Below, piece by piece: positions 26,131 to 34,355 of a DNA stretch of 64,000 nt. Within the stretch, counting starts at the first letter, position 1. Every line of letters begins with the position of its first letter. This stretch comes from Spirochaetota bacterium (GTDB lineage Bacteria > Spirochaetota > Spirochaetia > Sphaerochaetales > Sphaerochaetaceae). The stretch covers positions 17,126 to 81,125 of the forward strand of contig JAEXDQ010000043.1 of the NCBI GenBank assembly GCA_023401595.1, read 5' to 3'. Under the pieces are notes generated by a model. The model was not told where the DNA came from. It ran no database searches and was given only the letters and a program-made list of their open reading frames with translations. Position numbers and translations under genes: made by a program.

Positions 26131-27663
26131 ATGAGGAAACTGCTCAAATTCCTGACAGGACGACTATTCATCTCCATCCTGCTGATTCTGTTGCAGCTTG
26201 CGATCCTAATCGGGGTCGTCGTGTTCGCCACCGGCAAATGGTACTGGTCCTTGGTGTTCAACATCATCAGCGGCGTCATGGCGTTCTTCATCGTCACACG
26301 TGATGAGAATCCCGCGTACAAGATCGCCTGGATGCTGTTGATCATGTTCCTGCCGGTCTACGGCGGCCTGTTCTACGTAATGTTCGGCAACAAGAAGGTC
26401 GGCCGGTACGCCCAGCGGAAGATCAGCGTCATCAAGGAGAAATACGCCGACAAGATTCCCGTTCTGCCCGGCCCCGACTTGGTGGTGCGCGAGGCGTTGG
26501 AGAACTACGACCCGTTGCTTGCCCGCCAGAGCGACTATATTTCGCGTATCAGCGGATTCGAGGTCTGGCGCAATACCGAGGTGGAGTACTTTCCGTTGGG
26601 GGAGTATTTCTTCGACCGACTGCTGGTGGAGCTTCGCAAGGCGAAGAAGTTCATCTTCCTTGAATACTTTATCATTGGAGAAGGGGAGATGTGGGACACC
26701 GTACTCGCGGTGTTGCAGCAGAAGCTGCGCGAGGGCATCGACATCAGGATCATGTACGACGATTTCGGGTCCATCAAGACCGTTCCGGCGCATTTCGACC
26801 GCAAGCTTCGCTCCATGGGGTTCAAGGTCGCTGTGTTCAATCCGATAAAGGCCCACCTCAATCCCAAGCTCAACTACCGCGACCACCGCAAGATATGCGT
26901 GGTGGACGGCAATGTCGGCTTCAACGGCGGCCTGAACCTGGCCGACGAGTACATCAACCGGGAAATCCGGTTCGGGCATTGGAAGGATACCGCGGTGATG
27001 CTCCGGGGCGACGCGGTGTGGAACCTGTCGCAGATGTTCCTGCAACTGTGGATGTTCTCGGCCGGCGAGTACCTCGACATGCTCAAGTTCCTGCCGACGC
27101 TCCAATGCAAGACCGATGGGTTCGTGCAACCCTTCGGCGATAGCCCGCTCGACGACCAGAACGTGGCGGAGAACGCCTATATCCAGATCATCAACTGCGC
27201 GAAGGACTACGTGTGGATCACCACGCCGTACCTGATCCTCGACAACGAGATGATCACGGCGCTGAGGATCGCCGCGCAGAGCGGCGTCGATGTACGGATC
27301 ATCACCCCGAATTATCCCGACAAGATATACGTGCATCCGGTGACCCGTTCCTACTACAAGGTGTTGCTGGAGGCCGGGGTGAAAATCTACGAGTATACGC
27401 CGGGCTTCATCCACGCCAAGATGTTCGTATGCGACGATACCGTGTCGATCGTGGGTACGACCAACATGGACTACCGCTCCTTCTACCTGCACTTCGAGTG
27501 CGGGGTGGCCTTCTACGGTTCGTCCGTAGTGCATCGGGTAAGGGAGGACATGGCCCGTACTCTGGAGGTCTCCCGGGAGATTTCCCTGAAGGAGGTCTAT
27601 GCCACGCCTCTGCCTACCCGGTTCATCCGTTCCCTGCTGAGGCTGTTCGCGCCGTTGATGTAG
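26131..27663 (+). CDS. cls: cardiolipin synthase (phospholipase D superfamily)
   Basis: 510-residue membrane enzyme that joins two phosphatidylglycerols into cardiolipin. Two N-terminal helices: LFISILLILLQLAILIGVVV, and IAWMLLIMFLPVYGGLFYVMF. Two HKD motifs follow: HRKICVVDGNVGFNGGLN near residue 253 and HAKMFVCDDTVSIVGTTN near residue 430, each HxKxxxxD. The ATG at 26131 begins directly before the first helix, with GAGGGGAAG upstream; a longer in-frame start at 26005 adds residues without family similarity. Confidence 0.88.
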   Translation: MRKLLKFLTGRLFISILLILLQLAILIGVVVFATGKWYWSLVFNIISGVMAFFIVTRDENPAYKIAWMLLIMFLPVYGGLFYVMFGNKKVGRYAQRKISVIKEKYADKIPVLPGPDLVVREALENYDPLLARQSDYISRISGFEVWRNTEVEYFPLGEYFFDRLLVELRKAKKFIFLEYFIIGEGEMWDTVLAVLQQKLREGIDIRIMYDDFGSIKTVPAHFDRKLRSMGFKVAVFNPIKAHLNPKLNYRDHRKICVVDGNVGFNGGLNLADEYINREIRFGHWKDTAVMLRGDAVWNLSQMFLQLWMFSAGEYLDMLKFLPTLQCKTDGFVQPFGDSPLDDQNVAENAYIQIINCAKDYVWITTPYLILDNEMITALRIAAQSGVDVRIITPNYPDKIYVHPVTRSYYKVLLEAGVKIYEYTPGFIHAKMFVCDDTVSIVGTTNMDYRSFYLHFECGVAFYGSSVVHRVREDMARTLEVSREISLKEVYATPLPTRFIRSLLRLFAPLM

Positions 27664-28097
27664 AATGCGGTTCTTGGAAAACTGATGAAGGCGTTTTTGC
27701 CATCCATTCTTACCCTTTTTTGTTAATACCGGATGTGTAGCCTGGAAGCTGTCTCGCCTTTTCGTTTTGTCTATTCGATTCCTGAATGTCCACCCAGTCT
27801 TGTTCCCGAACAGTAAAGTCGATAGTTCGCTTACAGCGTACTAGATTGAAAAAACGTTCTTGAATAGATTTGCTATCCATTCATGGACATTGTCCCATAC
27901 TGCGACATGCCTAAATCGTAGTCTTTTCACAACCTGCGTGAACATATTGGTAGAGATCAATCAATTTGACTTTGAGTGAGGTAACAGTAGGCTGCGCATC
28001 TTGGCTCTAAACAGCACAACAGCAAGCGCAGTTCTTGATTGATATATTTGCACCCATTGTAAAAAGCAGATGAAACAGACTATTTGTTAAAATTGTA
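27664..28097. other. intergenic, no gene seen
   Basis: About 430 bases with mixed composition. Nothing recognisable in six frames. It falls between cardiolipin synthase and the promoter of the AbiEi-like antitoxin. Confidence 0.4.
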
Positions 28098-28146
28098 TTG
28101 TACTTTTACACTGATATTATTTAATATAGTATGTGTAAAAGTACAA
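28098..28146. promoter_or_regulatory. 14-bp inverted repeats flanking the abiE promoter
   Basis: TTGTACTTTTACAC (28098-28111) and its exact reverse complement GTGTAAAAGTACAA (28133-28146) flank a 21-base AT-rich spacer that holds -10-like sequence. AbiEi antitoxins of type IV systems are known to repress their operon by binding two inverted repeats, so this is the expected operator. Confidence 0.7.
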
Positions 28147-28166
28147 CATGGGCTGAGGAGGTTGTC

Positions 28167-28763
28167 ATGTCAAAACATTACAAAACCATCTTGGAATTAA
28201 TGAAGGGTACCGGAGGTATTGTCACCGCTTCTCAAGTAACTAAGGCGGGAATTCCTCGCCGATGTCTCACTGAAATGGGAGGGGACGGTACAATTTATAA
28301 AGTTGAGCGCGGTGTGTATGCCTTGCCTGACGCATGGGAAGATGAATTCTTCCTTATGCAGTATCGATTTGCCAGAGGTGTATTCTCTCATGAAACGGCA
28401 TTGTATTTGCATTCATTGACTGATCGGACTCCTGATCGGCTCACAATGACCTTTCCAAATGGATATAATAACAGCGGTGTGCGCACCATGCATGTTGTCG
28501 TCCGATACACCTCAGCCGATAATTATTGGCTGGGTCTGTCAGAAGGGGCGTCTCCGGCGGGTCATGTCATCAAAGTCTATGATGTTGAACGAACACTTTG
28601 TGACATGCTCAAGCCTCGCCATGCATCAGATGTCCATATCGTCAATCATGCAATGAAACAGTATCTCCGTTCTCCTAACAAGGATGTTGCAAAGCTCCTT
28701 GAATATGCTGAGCGCTGCAACGTGAAGTCCAAGATTCTGACATATTTGGAAGTGTTGCTATGA
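28167..28763 (+). CDS. abiEi: AbiEi-family type IV antitoxin/transcriptional regulator
   Basis: 198-residue protein. The N-terminal winged helix (about residues 1-65: KTILELMKGTGGIVTASQVTKAGIPRRCL, then GTIYKVERGVYALPDAW) binds the operon promoter. The C-terminal domain (DRLTMTFP, VYDVERTLCDML, VNHAMKQYLRSPNKDVAKLLEYA) is that of AbiEi. AGGAGG sits seven bases before the ATG. The stop overlaps the start of the toxin gene (ATGA at 28760-28763), as in intact AbiE operons. Since the toxin is broken, this antitoxin appears to be an orphan whose remaining role may be autorepression. Confidence 0.82.
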   Translation: MSKHYKTILELMKGTGGIVTASQVTKAGIPRRCLTEMGGDGTIYKVERGVYALPDAWEDEFFLMQYRFARGVFSHETALYLHSLTDRTPDRLTMTFPNGYNNSGVRTMHVVVRYTSADNYWLGLSEGASPAGHVIKVYDVERTLCDMLKPRHASDVHIVNHAMKQYLRSPNKDVAKLLEYAERCNVKSKILTYLEVLL

Positions 28764-29097
28764 TTACCAACAATCCGATGCAACTAAAGGCGATAGTTAA
28801 GAAAAAAGCTTTGGAAAGTGACATTTCCTCACAACTTGTTTTGCAAAATTATATGTTGGAACGATTCTTGGAACGAATTTCGCTGTCTAGGTTAGGTTCC
28901 TGAATAACTTTATTCTGAAGGGAGGCTTGTTGATAGCATCTCTTGTAGGAATTGATTCTAGAGCGACGATGGATATGGATACGACAATAACAGGATTCAC
29001 TTTGACTCATGAAACATTAATCAAGACTTTGAAGAGGAAGGCTTACAGGTTCAGAGATACAGAATGCTTCTTTTTGAGGGGCATGTTCGAAAGCTGA
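28760..29097 (+). pseudogene. abiEii: decayed AbiEii toxin (nucleotidyltransferase)
   Basis: Begins with ATG overlapping the antitoxin stop. Frame 1 reads MITNNPMQLKAIVKK, then SSQLVLQNYMLERFLERI, the normal AbiEii N-terminus, and stops near 28901. The continuation is in another frame from 28903: NNFILKGGLLIASLVGID, then RATMDMDTTI, the nucleotidyltransferase GG...DxD core. After about 30 more unrelated codons it stops at 29095. So there is one frameshift, and the catalytic C-terminal two-thirds is missing. The toxin cannot be active. Confidence 0.82.
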
Positions 29098-29588
29098 TTG
29101 CCCCAAACTGGCTGCCTATCCCCCAGAATTCTGTATTAAACCCAGATTAATAATATGATTGATAGAAAAATAATATATAACGGTGAAATTTTCACGTTTA
29201 CAGATAGTTTTTGTTGTATTCTCCTTTATTTTCGATTATGTTGATACGATTTGTAATAGACAATTTCAAGTCCTATGGTACTCAGACTGAATTCCAGTTT
29301 TTTCTCTGTCCAACTGTAACATCTTCCAAACATGGAACCACTCATCTCTAGAAGTTTGGATTCCTGCTACTATTTCACTTTTGGGGTACAGTCCAACGTC
29401 TCCGCTGACTGAGAAAGCCCTATGGATGTTCGCCAAATCGATTTCCCAGTCCCTAGCGGCTGAACCACCGTCGAACAGATTCGCCAAAGATTTTCTTTGG
29501 GATTGTGGTAACCAAATACAGATGTCCACAAGTTTGAAAAGGGTATGTTCGAGTCTGCCTCTGTACCAAATTTTGTAAAAATTTTTGC
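29098..29588. other. intergenic, possible unidentified gene remnant
   Basis: AT-rich. A minus-strand open frame at 29266-29529 has protein-like composition (for example HRAFSVSGDVGLYPKSEI) but no start signal and no family I recognise. It may be a remnant of a lost gene. Confidence 0.3.
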
Positions 29589-29618
29589 TTGACAGATTCT
29601 AAATCTCTCTTGTATGCT
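29589..29618 (+). promoter_or_regulatory. promoter of the second sugar-uptake operon
   Basis: TTGACA (29589-29594), 18-base spacer, TATGCT (29613-29618). Palindromes listed next lie just downstream, a typical arrangement for repression. Confidence 0.6.
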
Positions 29619-29631
29619 GTATTGCATGAAT

Positions 29632-29671
29632 TATATTTCATGAAATATACGATCAATTCAATTTCATGAAA
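29632..29671. promoter_or_regulatory. two TTTCATGAAA palindromes, candidate operators
   Basis: The perfect 18-bp palindrome TATATTTCATGAAATATA spans 29632-29649. A second TTTCATGAAA spans 29662-29671, centre to centre 26 bp. A weaker TTGCATGAAT lies at 29622-29631. These are plausible sites for the GntR regulator encoded at 33568. Confidence 0.5.
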
Positions 29672-29732
29672 CCATAGGCCAGTATTTTCTCGACTAGGTT
29701 CTGTGGATGAATACGGTAGGGGTGAAAAGCGC

Positions 29733-30674
29733 ATGAAACAATCCAGAAGCCAACGCCGATGGCGGACAAAGTTCAGGACAAGGTTCATCATCAAACATGA
29801 ATGGCAGCTCTGGCTGTTCGTTCTGCCAGTTGTCGTTTTTTTTCTGATTTTCCACTATGCGCCGATGTACGGCCTCGTGATTGCGTTCAAGCGGTATAGC
29901 ATTACCCGAGGAATCATGGAAAGCCCTTGGGTCGGTCTGATGTATTTCAAACGATTTTTCAATTCCACGATGTTCTGGACCCTGCTGCGTAACACCTTGG
30001 TCCTGAGCTTCTATCAGTTGCTGGTAAGTTTTCCGTTCCCGATTATCTTGGCGTTGATTCTCAACCATACCAGAAGGGAGAAACTGAAAAAACTGACGCA
30101 GACTGTGACGTATGCCCCACATTTCATTTCGTTGGTCGTGTTGACCGGCATGCTTTATTTGTTTCTCTCCCCGTCGACTGGAATCATCAATGTAATTCTG
30201 AAGAAGTTGGGGATGCCCAGCGTTTATTTCATGGGTAGTGAAAAATGGTTTCGACATCTGTTCGTGTTCAGTCATGTTTGGCAACATACTGGATATCAGG
30301 CGATTATCTTCCTTGCTGCGCTGACGGCGGTCGATCCCACTCAGTACGAGGCCGCCACGATAGACGGCGCGACAAAGCTACAGAAAATCTGGTATATCGA
30401 CCTGCCTGCGATCATGCCTACCGTGGTTACAGTCCTGTTGTTGCAGGTAGGACGGATGATGAATGTGGATACCCAGAAGGCTTTGTTGATGCAAACCGCT
30501 ACAAATCTGAGTACATCCGAAATCATCGGTACGTATGTCTACAAGATCGGCCTTGTAGATGCGCAGTTCAGCTATTCCACGGCGATTAATCTGTTTCAGA
30601 CAATCGTGAACTTGTTGATTCTGGTCTTTGTCAACCAAGTCAGCAAACGGTTGACCAGCGAGAGCTTGTGGTAA
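29733..30674 (+). CDS. ABC sugar permease, LplB type
   Basis: 313-residue permease. Typical LplB start: a basic N-terminus, then WQLWLFVLPVVVFFLIFHYAPMYGLVIAFKRY. EAA loop: EAATIDGATKLQKIWYIDLP. The ATG at 29733 is chosen because TAGGGGTGA lies eight bases upstream; a GTG at 29703 is an alternative. First gene of an operon with a second permease and a binding protein; no ATPase gene is included. LplB-type importers commonly carry oligosaccharides or uronides. Confidence 0.87.
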   Translation: MKQSRSQRRWRTKFRTRFIIKHEWQLWLFVLPVVVFFLIFHYAPMYGLVIAFKRYSITRGIMESPWVGLMYFKRFFNSTMFWTLLRNTLVLSFYQLLVSFPFPIILALILNHTRREKLKKLTQTVTYAPHFISLVVLTGMLYLFLSPSTGIINVILKKLGMPSVYFMGSEKWFRHLFVFSHVWQHTGYQAIIFLAALTAVDPTQYEAATIDGATKLQKIWYIDLPAIMPTVVTVLLLQVGRMMNVDTQKALLMQTATNLSTSEIIGTYVYKIGLVDAQFSYSTAINLFQTIVNLLILVFVNQVSKRLTSESLW

Positions 30675-30686
30675 GGAGGGGGCGGC

Positions 30687-31586
30687 ATGACTATCGTGGA
30701 GACTCGGAAAGACAAGGTTTTCAATGTTATTTCGTATGTCTATATCGGCTTCAGTTGCTTGTTAATTCTCTATCCGTTGTATTTCATTGTAATCGCTTCA
30801 TTCAGCAGCCCAGAGCATGTGTTGGCAGGGGAAGTCTTTTTCTGGCCGAAGGGCTTTAATCTGTCTGGCTATGAGCGAATTTTCAATTACCATCCGATTT
30901 GGTCCGGTTACGCCAACTCCCTGTTCTATTCAGTGGTTGGCGCGATATTCGGTACGACTTGTACATTGCTTGCCGCATACCCGTTGTCCCGGTCGGATTT
31001 TTCCGGCCGTAAACCGCTGACCATCTTTCTGCTGATCGCAATGTTCTTTCAAGGCGGTCTCATTCCACAGTATATCCTGGTCAATGCGTTGCATCTGCGC
31101 AATACCTACTGGGTGTTGATTCTGATTTCGGGGATTCAAGTCATGAACTTGATCATGGCGAGCTCGTATTTCAGGTCGACCTACCTGCCATCCATGTACG
31201 AGGCTTCCCAGATCGACGGTTGTACCCACTTCGGATATTTTTTTCGTATCCTGCTGCCGACTTCCACGCCGATCATCATAGTCATGCTTCTCTTCTATGG
31301 GGTCTGGCAGTGGAATGATTATTTCCGCGCTCTGATTTATCTGGACAAGGAACAATACTATCCGATTCAGCTTGTGTTGAAAGAACTGCTGGCGTCGAAT
31401 CAGATTACCGGGTCGCTATTTGAACTGCTTTCCGAGGATGAGGCAGCCTACGCTGAAATGCTCAAGGCTGCGGAATCGATGAAATACGGAATCATCCTCA
31501 TGGCGTCGTTGCCCATGATGCTGGTTTATCTGTTCTTGCAGAAGTATTTCATCAAGGGAATTACGTTGGGGTCTGTCAAGGAATGA
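30687..31586 (+). CDS. ABC sugar permease, YtcP/AraQ type
   Basis: 299-residue second permease, six helices. Loop EASQIDGCTHFGYFFRILLP matches the EAA motif (EASQIDG) and GVWQWNDYFRALIYL follows. Twelve bases after the LplB-type gene, with a GGAGGGGGCGGC ribosome-binding region. Partner of the preceding permease. Confidence 0.87.
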   Translation: MTIVETRKDKVFNVISYVYIGFSCLLILYPLYFIVIASFSSPEHVLAGEVFFWPKGFNLSGYERIFNYHPIWSGYANSLFYSVVGAIFGTTCTLLAAYPLSRSDFSGRKPLTIFLLIAMFFQGGLIPQYILVNALHLRNTYWVLILISGIQVMNLIMASSYFRSTYLPSMYEASQIDGCTHFGYFFRILLPTSTPIIIVMLLFYGVWQWNDYFRALIYLDKEQYYPIQLVLKELLASNQITGSLFELLSEDEAAYAEMLKAAESMKYGIILMASLPMMLVYLFLQKYFIKGITLGSVKE

Positions 31587-31596
31587 AAAGAAAGGA

Positions 31597-31616
31597 CGAT
31601 GGGCTTGTCCATCGTT
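31597..31616 (+). other. hairpin between permease and binding-protein genes
   Basis: ACGATGG and CCATCGT pair around a six-base loop without a T-run. Such a structure upstream of a binding-protein gene may protect its mRNA, since binding proteins are usually made in excess. Speculative. Confidence 0.35.
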
Positions 31617-31769
31617 ATGGAAATCACCGTTGTTATGGAAGGCTGTTTGGCTGTGTACGGCAAGTCGTTCCATGCGGGATGTATCGGAAAGTGTCGGTAT
31701 CGGTCGCTGGCGATGGAAACAGGGATCCGTACTTGATGCCATAGGAGATGTTTTAGGAGGAGGTGTCGT

Positions 31770-33431
31770 ATGAAAGGACGACGATGGATGAGAACGGTGC
31801 TTATGATTCTTATTGCACTGTCTGTGACCATGGCGGGAGCATTCGCTGCTGGGGGCAAGGAAAACGGCAAGGTACAGGTACCGACCGTTTCCGTCAATAA
31901 AACAGGCTTGCCGATTGTGGATGAAAAGCTGGAGCTTCGATTTACTGGTATGAACATGAACAATACCCGTGTCGGTCGCTATGACGAGACCGATATGATG
32001 AAGCAGCTGGAGACTGAGACCAATATCAAGATTGTGTGGGACATGATTCCGCAGGCCAACTGGAAGGAACGCAAGAACTTGTTGATTGCCAGCCGTGATC
32101 TGCCAGATGGTTTCATGGGGCCGTTGAGCTTGACCGCGGAAGAGGCCCAGATGCTCGGAGCTGACGGCGTGCTTATCCCATTGGATGATCTGATCGATGA
32201 ATTCGCTCCGACGATCAGCCGTCTGATCAAGGAGAATCCGACGTACGAGGCGTCGATTCGCAGTACCGACGGACATATCTATGCGTTGACCGCGATGCAG
32301 GACATGGGGTTTGATTCGTTGAGCGTATCAATCATTCGCCAGGATTGGCTCGATGCATTGGGGCTCAAGATGCCTGCCACGACCGAAGAGTTCTATCAGG
32401 TGCTTAAGGCGTTCAAGGACAACGATATGGCTGGAAACGGCAAGACCGTTCCATTTAGCTTCCTCTATCAGGAAAGCGCGGCTATCAACCGTGAGGTCAA
32501 GCGCGAGTTTGAATGGATTTTCCTGGCGTTCGGCGTTCCTGACAATCCGATCCATATCGCGATAGAGGACGATGGTCAACTGATTTTCACTGCGGACAAG
32601 GAAGGCTTCAAAGAGGCGATCAAATATTTGCACAGATTGTATTCCGAAGGCTTGATCGATCCAGAGGTGTTTACCCAGGACCGGACGTTGCTGACAAATA
32701 AGATTCGTCAGCTCAATGTCGGTTGCTATACCGACTATCGGCTCAAGAGTTCAATGGCCCATGAAGAAATCCAGGACAGGTTCTCCGTCATGCCACCTTT
32801 GGCCGGACCGTACGGTGACCGCCGCTGGCTCCGCGCCATGGCGGGGATGTCCGAAGGTGCGTTCGCATTGACCAGCGCTTGCAAAAACCCCGAGGCTGCG
32901 ATTCGTTGGCTTGACTATATCAATGAACCTCAGAATTGCATTCAGATGCTCTATGGTATGTTCAAGCCTGAGGGATGGGCTGGTTCCGAGGCGCTGGTGC
33001 CGTCTCCGACACAGCCAGGCAAGTGGACTGGCAATACCGATCTGCGTCCTGCCGATGTCTCTCCGAACGACTGGCCGTGGAGCGCCCCGATCGGGTCTTC
33101 ACCTGTTATCGCCACCCGGGAGGTCATTAACAAGTATATTGCCGACAGGCCGAACAATGTGGCGAAAGCGGAGGTTTGCGCTGTCTATCGTCCATATTTG
33201 ACGAAATATCCGTACAATTACCCGTACCGGTTCACGCCGGAGGAGATTGAGGAACTGTCGTTGTTGCAGACGGATTTGCTCAACTATATCTATAAGACAC
33301 AGGCGAAATGGATCGCTGAAGGCGGCGTTGACCAGGAATGGGACGCGTATTTGGCCCAGCTTCAGAAGCTGAATGTGGATGACTATGTACAGCTGTACCG
33401 TGCTGCGTATGAACGGTCGTCCCGGAAATAA
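31770..33431 (+). CDS. ABC extracellular solute-binding protein, LplA type
   Basis: 553-residue secreted binding protein with a signal peptide (about residues 1-27, ending GAFAAGG) and no lipobox Cys. Mature features include ELRFTGMNMNNTRVGRYDET and KIVWDMIPQANWKERKNLLI, typical of the long LplA-like binding proteins. TAGGAGGAGG precedes the ATG. The protein is longer than CUT1 family-1 proteins, which fits an oligosaccharide ligand. It is the third gene of the operon. Confidence 0.85.
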   Translation: MKGRRWMRTVLMILIALSVTMAGAFAAGGKENGKVQVPTVSVNKTGLPIVDEKLELRFTGMNMNNTRVGRYDETDMMKQLETETNIKIVWDMIPQANWKERKNLLIASRDLPDGFMGPLSLTAEEAQMLGADGVLIPLDDLIDEFAPTISRLIKENPTYEASIRSTDGHIYALTAMQDMGFDSLSVSIIRQDWLDALGLKMPATTEEFYQVLKAFKDNDMAGNGKTVPFSFLYQESAAINREVKREFEWIFLAFGVPDNPIHIAIEDDGQLIFTADKEGFKEAIKYLHRLYSEGLIDPEVFTQDRTLLTNKIRQLNVGCYTDYRLKSSMAHEEIQDRFSVMPPLAGPYGDRRWLRAMAGMSEGAFALTSACKNPEAAIRWLDYINEPQNCIQMLYGMFKPEGWAGSEALVPSPTQPGKWTGNTDLRPADVSPNDWPWSAPIGSSPVIATREVINKYIADRPNNVAKAEVCAVYRPYLTKYPYNYPYRFTPEEIEELSLLQTDLLNYIYKTQAKWIAEGGVDQEWDAYLAQLQKLNVDDYVQLYRAAYERSSRK

Positions 33432-33445
33432 TTGGATGGATTTTC

Positions 33446-33480
33446 CTTTCGTCCTGAAAATTGATGACAGGGCGAAAGGA
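33446..33480 (+). other. 12-bp hairpin after the binding-protein gene
   Basis: CCTTTCGTCCTG pairs with CAGGGCGAAAGG (one G-U) around an 11-base loop. There is no T-run on the downstream side, so it is more likely an mRNA 3' stabiliser or partial attenuator than a full terminator. Confidence 0.5.
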
Positions 33481-33567
33481 AATAGGTATAAATGATTAGT
33501 AGGAAATTATGTCAGTTGATGGTTTTGCCGACAGTGGCGATGGTGACGGGGATTCGAGGAGGGGTGT

Positions 33568-34257
33568 ATGATCGGGATGCATAAGATGCAGTATCAGACG
33601 AAGCAGGAATGGTTGTACCATACCCTCCGGGATGCCATTCGCAATTGTGAGCTGGCTCCCGGGGAGCGGTTGTTGATGGATGAACTCGCCGCTGAGTTCA
33701 ACGTGAGTAGAGTTCCGGTTCGGGAAGCGTTGCTCCAGTTGCAGGCCGAAGGGCTTGTGCGGATGGTTCCTCACAGCGGAGCGGTAGTCGCGCCGATCAC
33801 CTTTGCTTCCGCCCAGGACTATTTTGCGATTTCTCGTGAATTGCAGGTTCTCGCCGGTCGTGCCGCCGCCGAACGCATGACCGACGAAGAACGGGAGAAG
33901 TTGCAGGATATTGTTCGACATATGGAGCGGCTCGCCGATGCCAAGGAGTATGAGCAGTACACCAAGTGCAACCTTGAATTCCATGAGTTTATAGCGAATG
34001 CTTCCAAGATGCCGTTGGTACCGCATTTCCTGGACCAATTCCAGCAGCATTGGCAGCGGGTGATGAGTTACTATCGTCTCAATCCGATGCCTGCTTCCCG
34101 AGTGGAGGAGACTGTCTTGCAACACAGGGCGATTGTGGCCGCTTTGGTTTCCGGCGACGCCGATGCCGCTGAACGGGCTATCCGGGAGCACAATGTCACT
34201 GGCTTGGAGGATCATCTGCGTCGTATGGCAGAAAAGATGCCGGATATGGAACGCTAG
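33568..34257 (+). CDS. GntR-family transcriptional regulator (FCD type)
   Basis: 229 residues. DNA-binding half: WLYHTLRDAIRNCELAPGERLLMDELAAEFNVSRVPVREALLQL. FCD ligand domain, about residues 85-220, with HRAIVAALVSGDADAAERAIREHN at the C-terminus carrying conserved His residues. GAGGAGGGGTGT lies before the ATG. Likely controls the surrounding permease, binding-protein and oxidoreductase genes. Confidence 0.85.
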   Translation: MIGMHKMQYQTKQEWLYHTLRDAIRNCELAPGERLLMDELAAEFNVSRVPVREALLQLQAEGLVRMVPHSGAVVAPITFASAQDYFAISRELQVLAGRAAAERMTDEEREKLQDIVRHMERLADAKEYEQYTKCNLEFHEFIANASKMPLVPHFLDQFQQHWQRVMSYYRLNPMPASRVEETVLQHRAIVAALVSGDADAAERAIREHNVTGLEDHLRRMAEKMPDMER

Positions 34258-34355
34258 TCCAAGAATTCTACAAATAAAATAGTCTCTTTATTCCAACATG
34301 ATAAATATGCCGTTCCGACATAGGCGGTTCAGGCTGAGTATAGGAGTGTAGTCTC

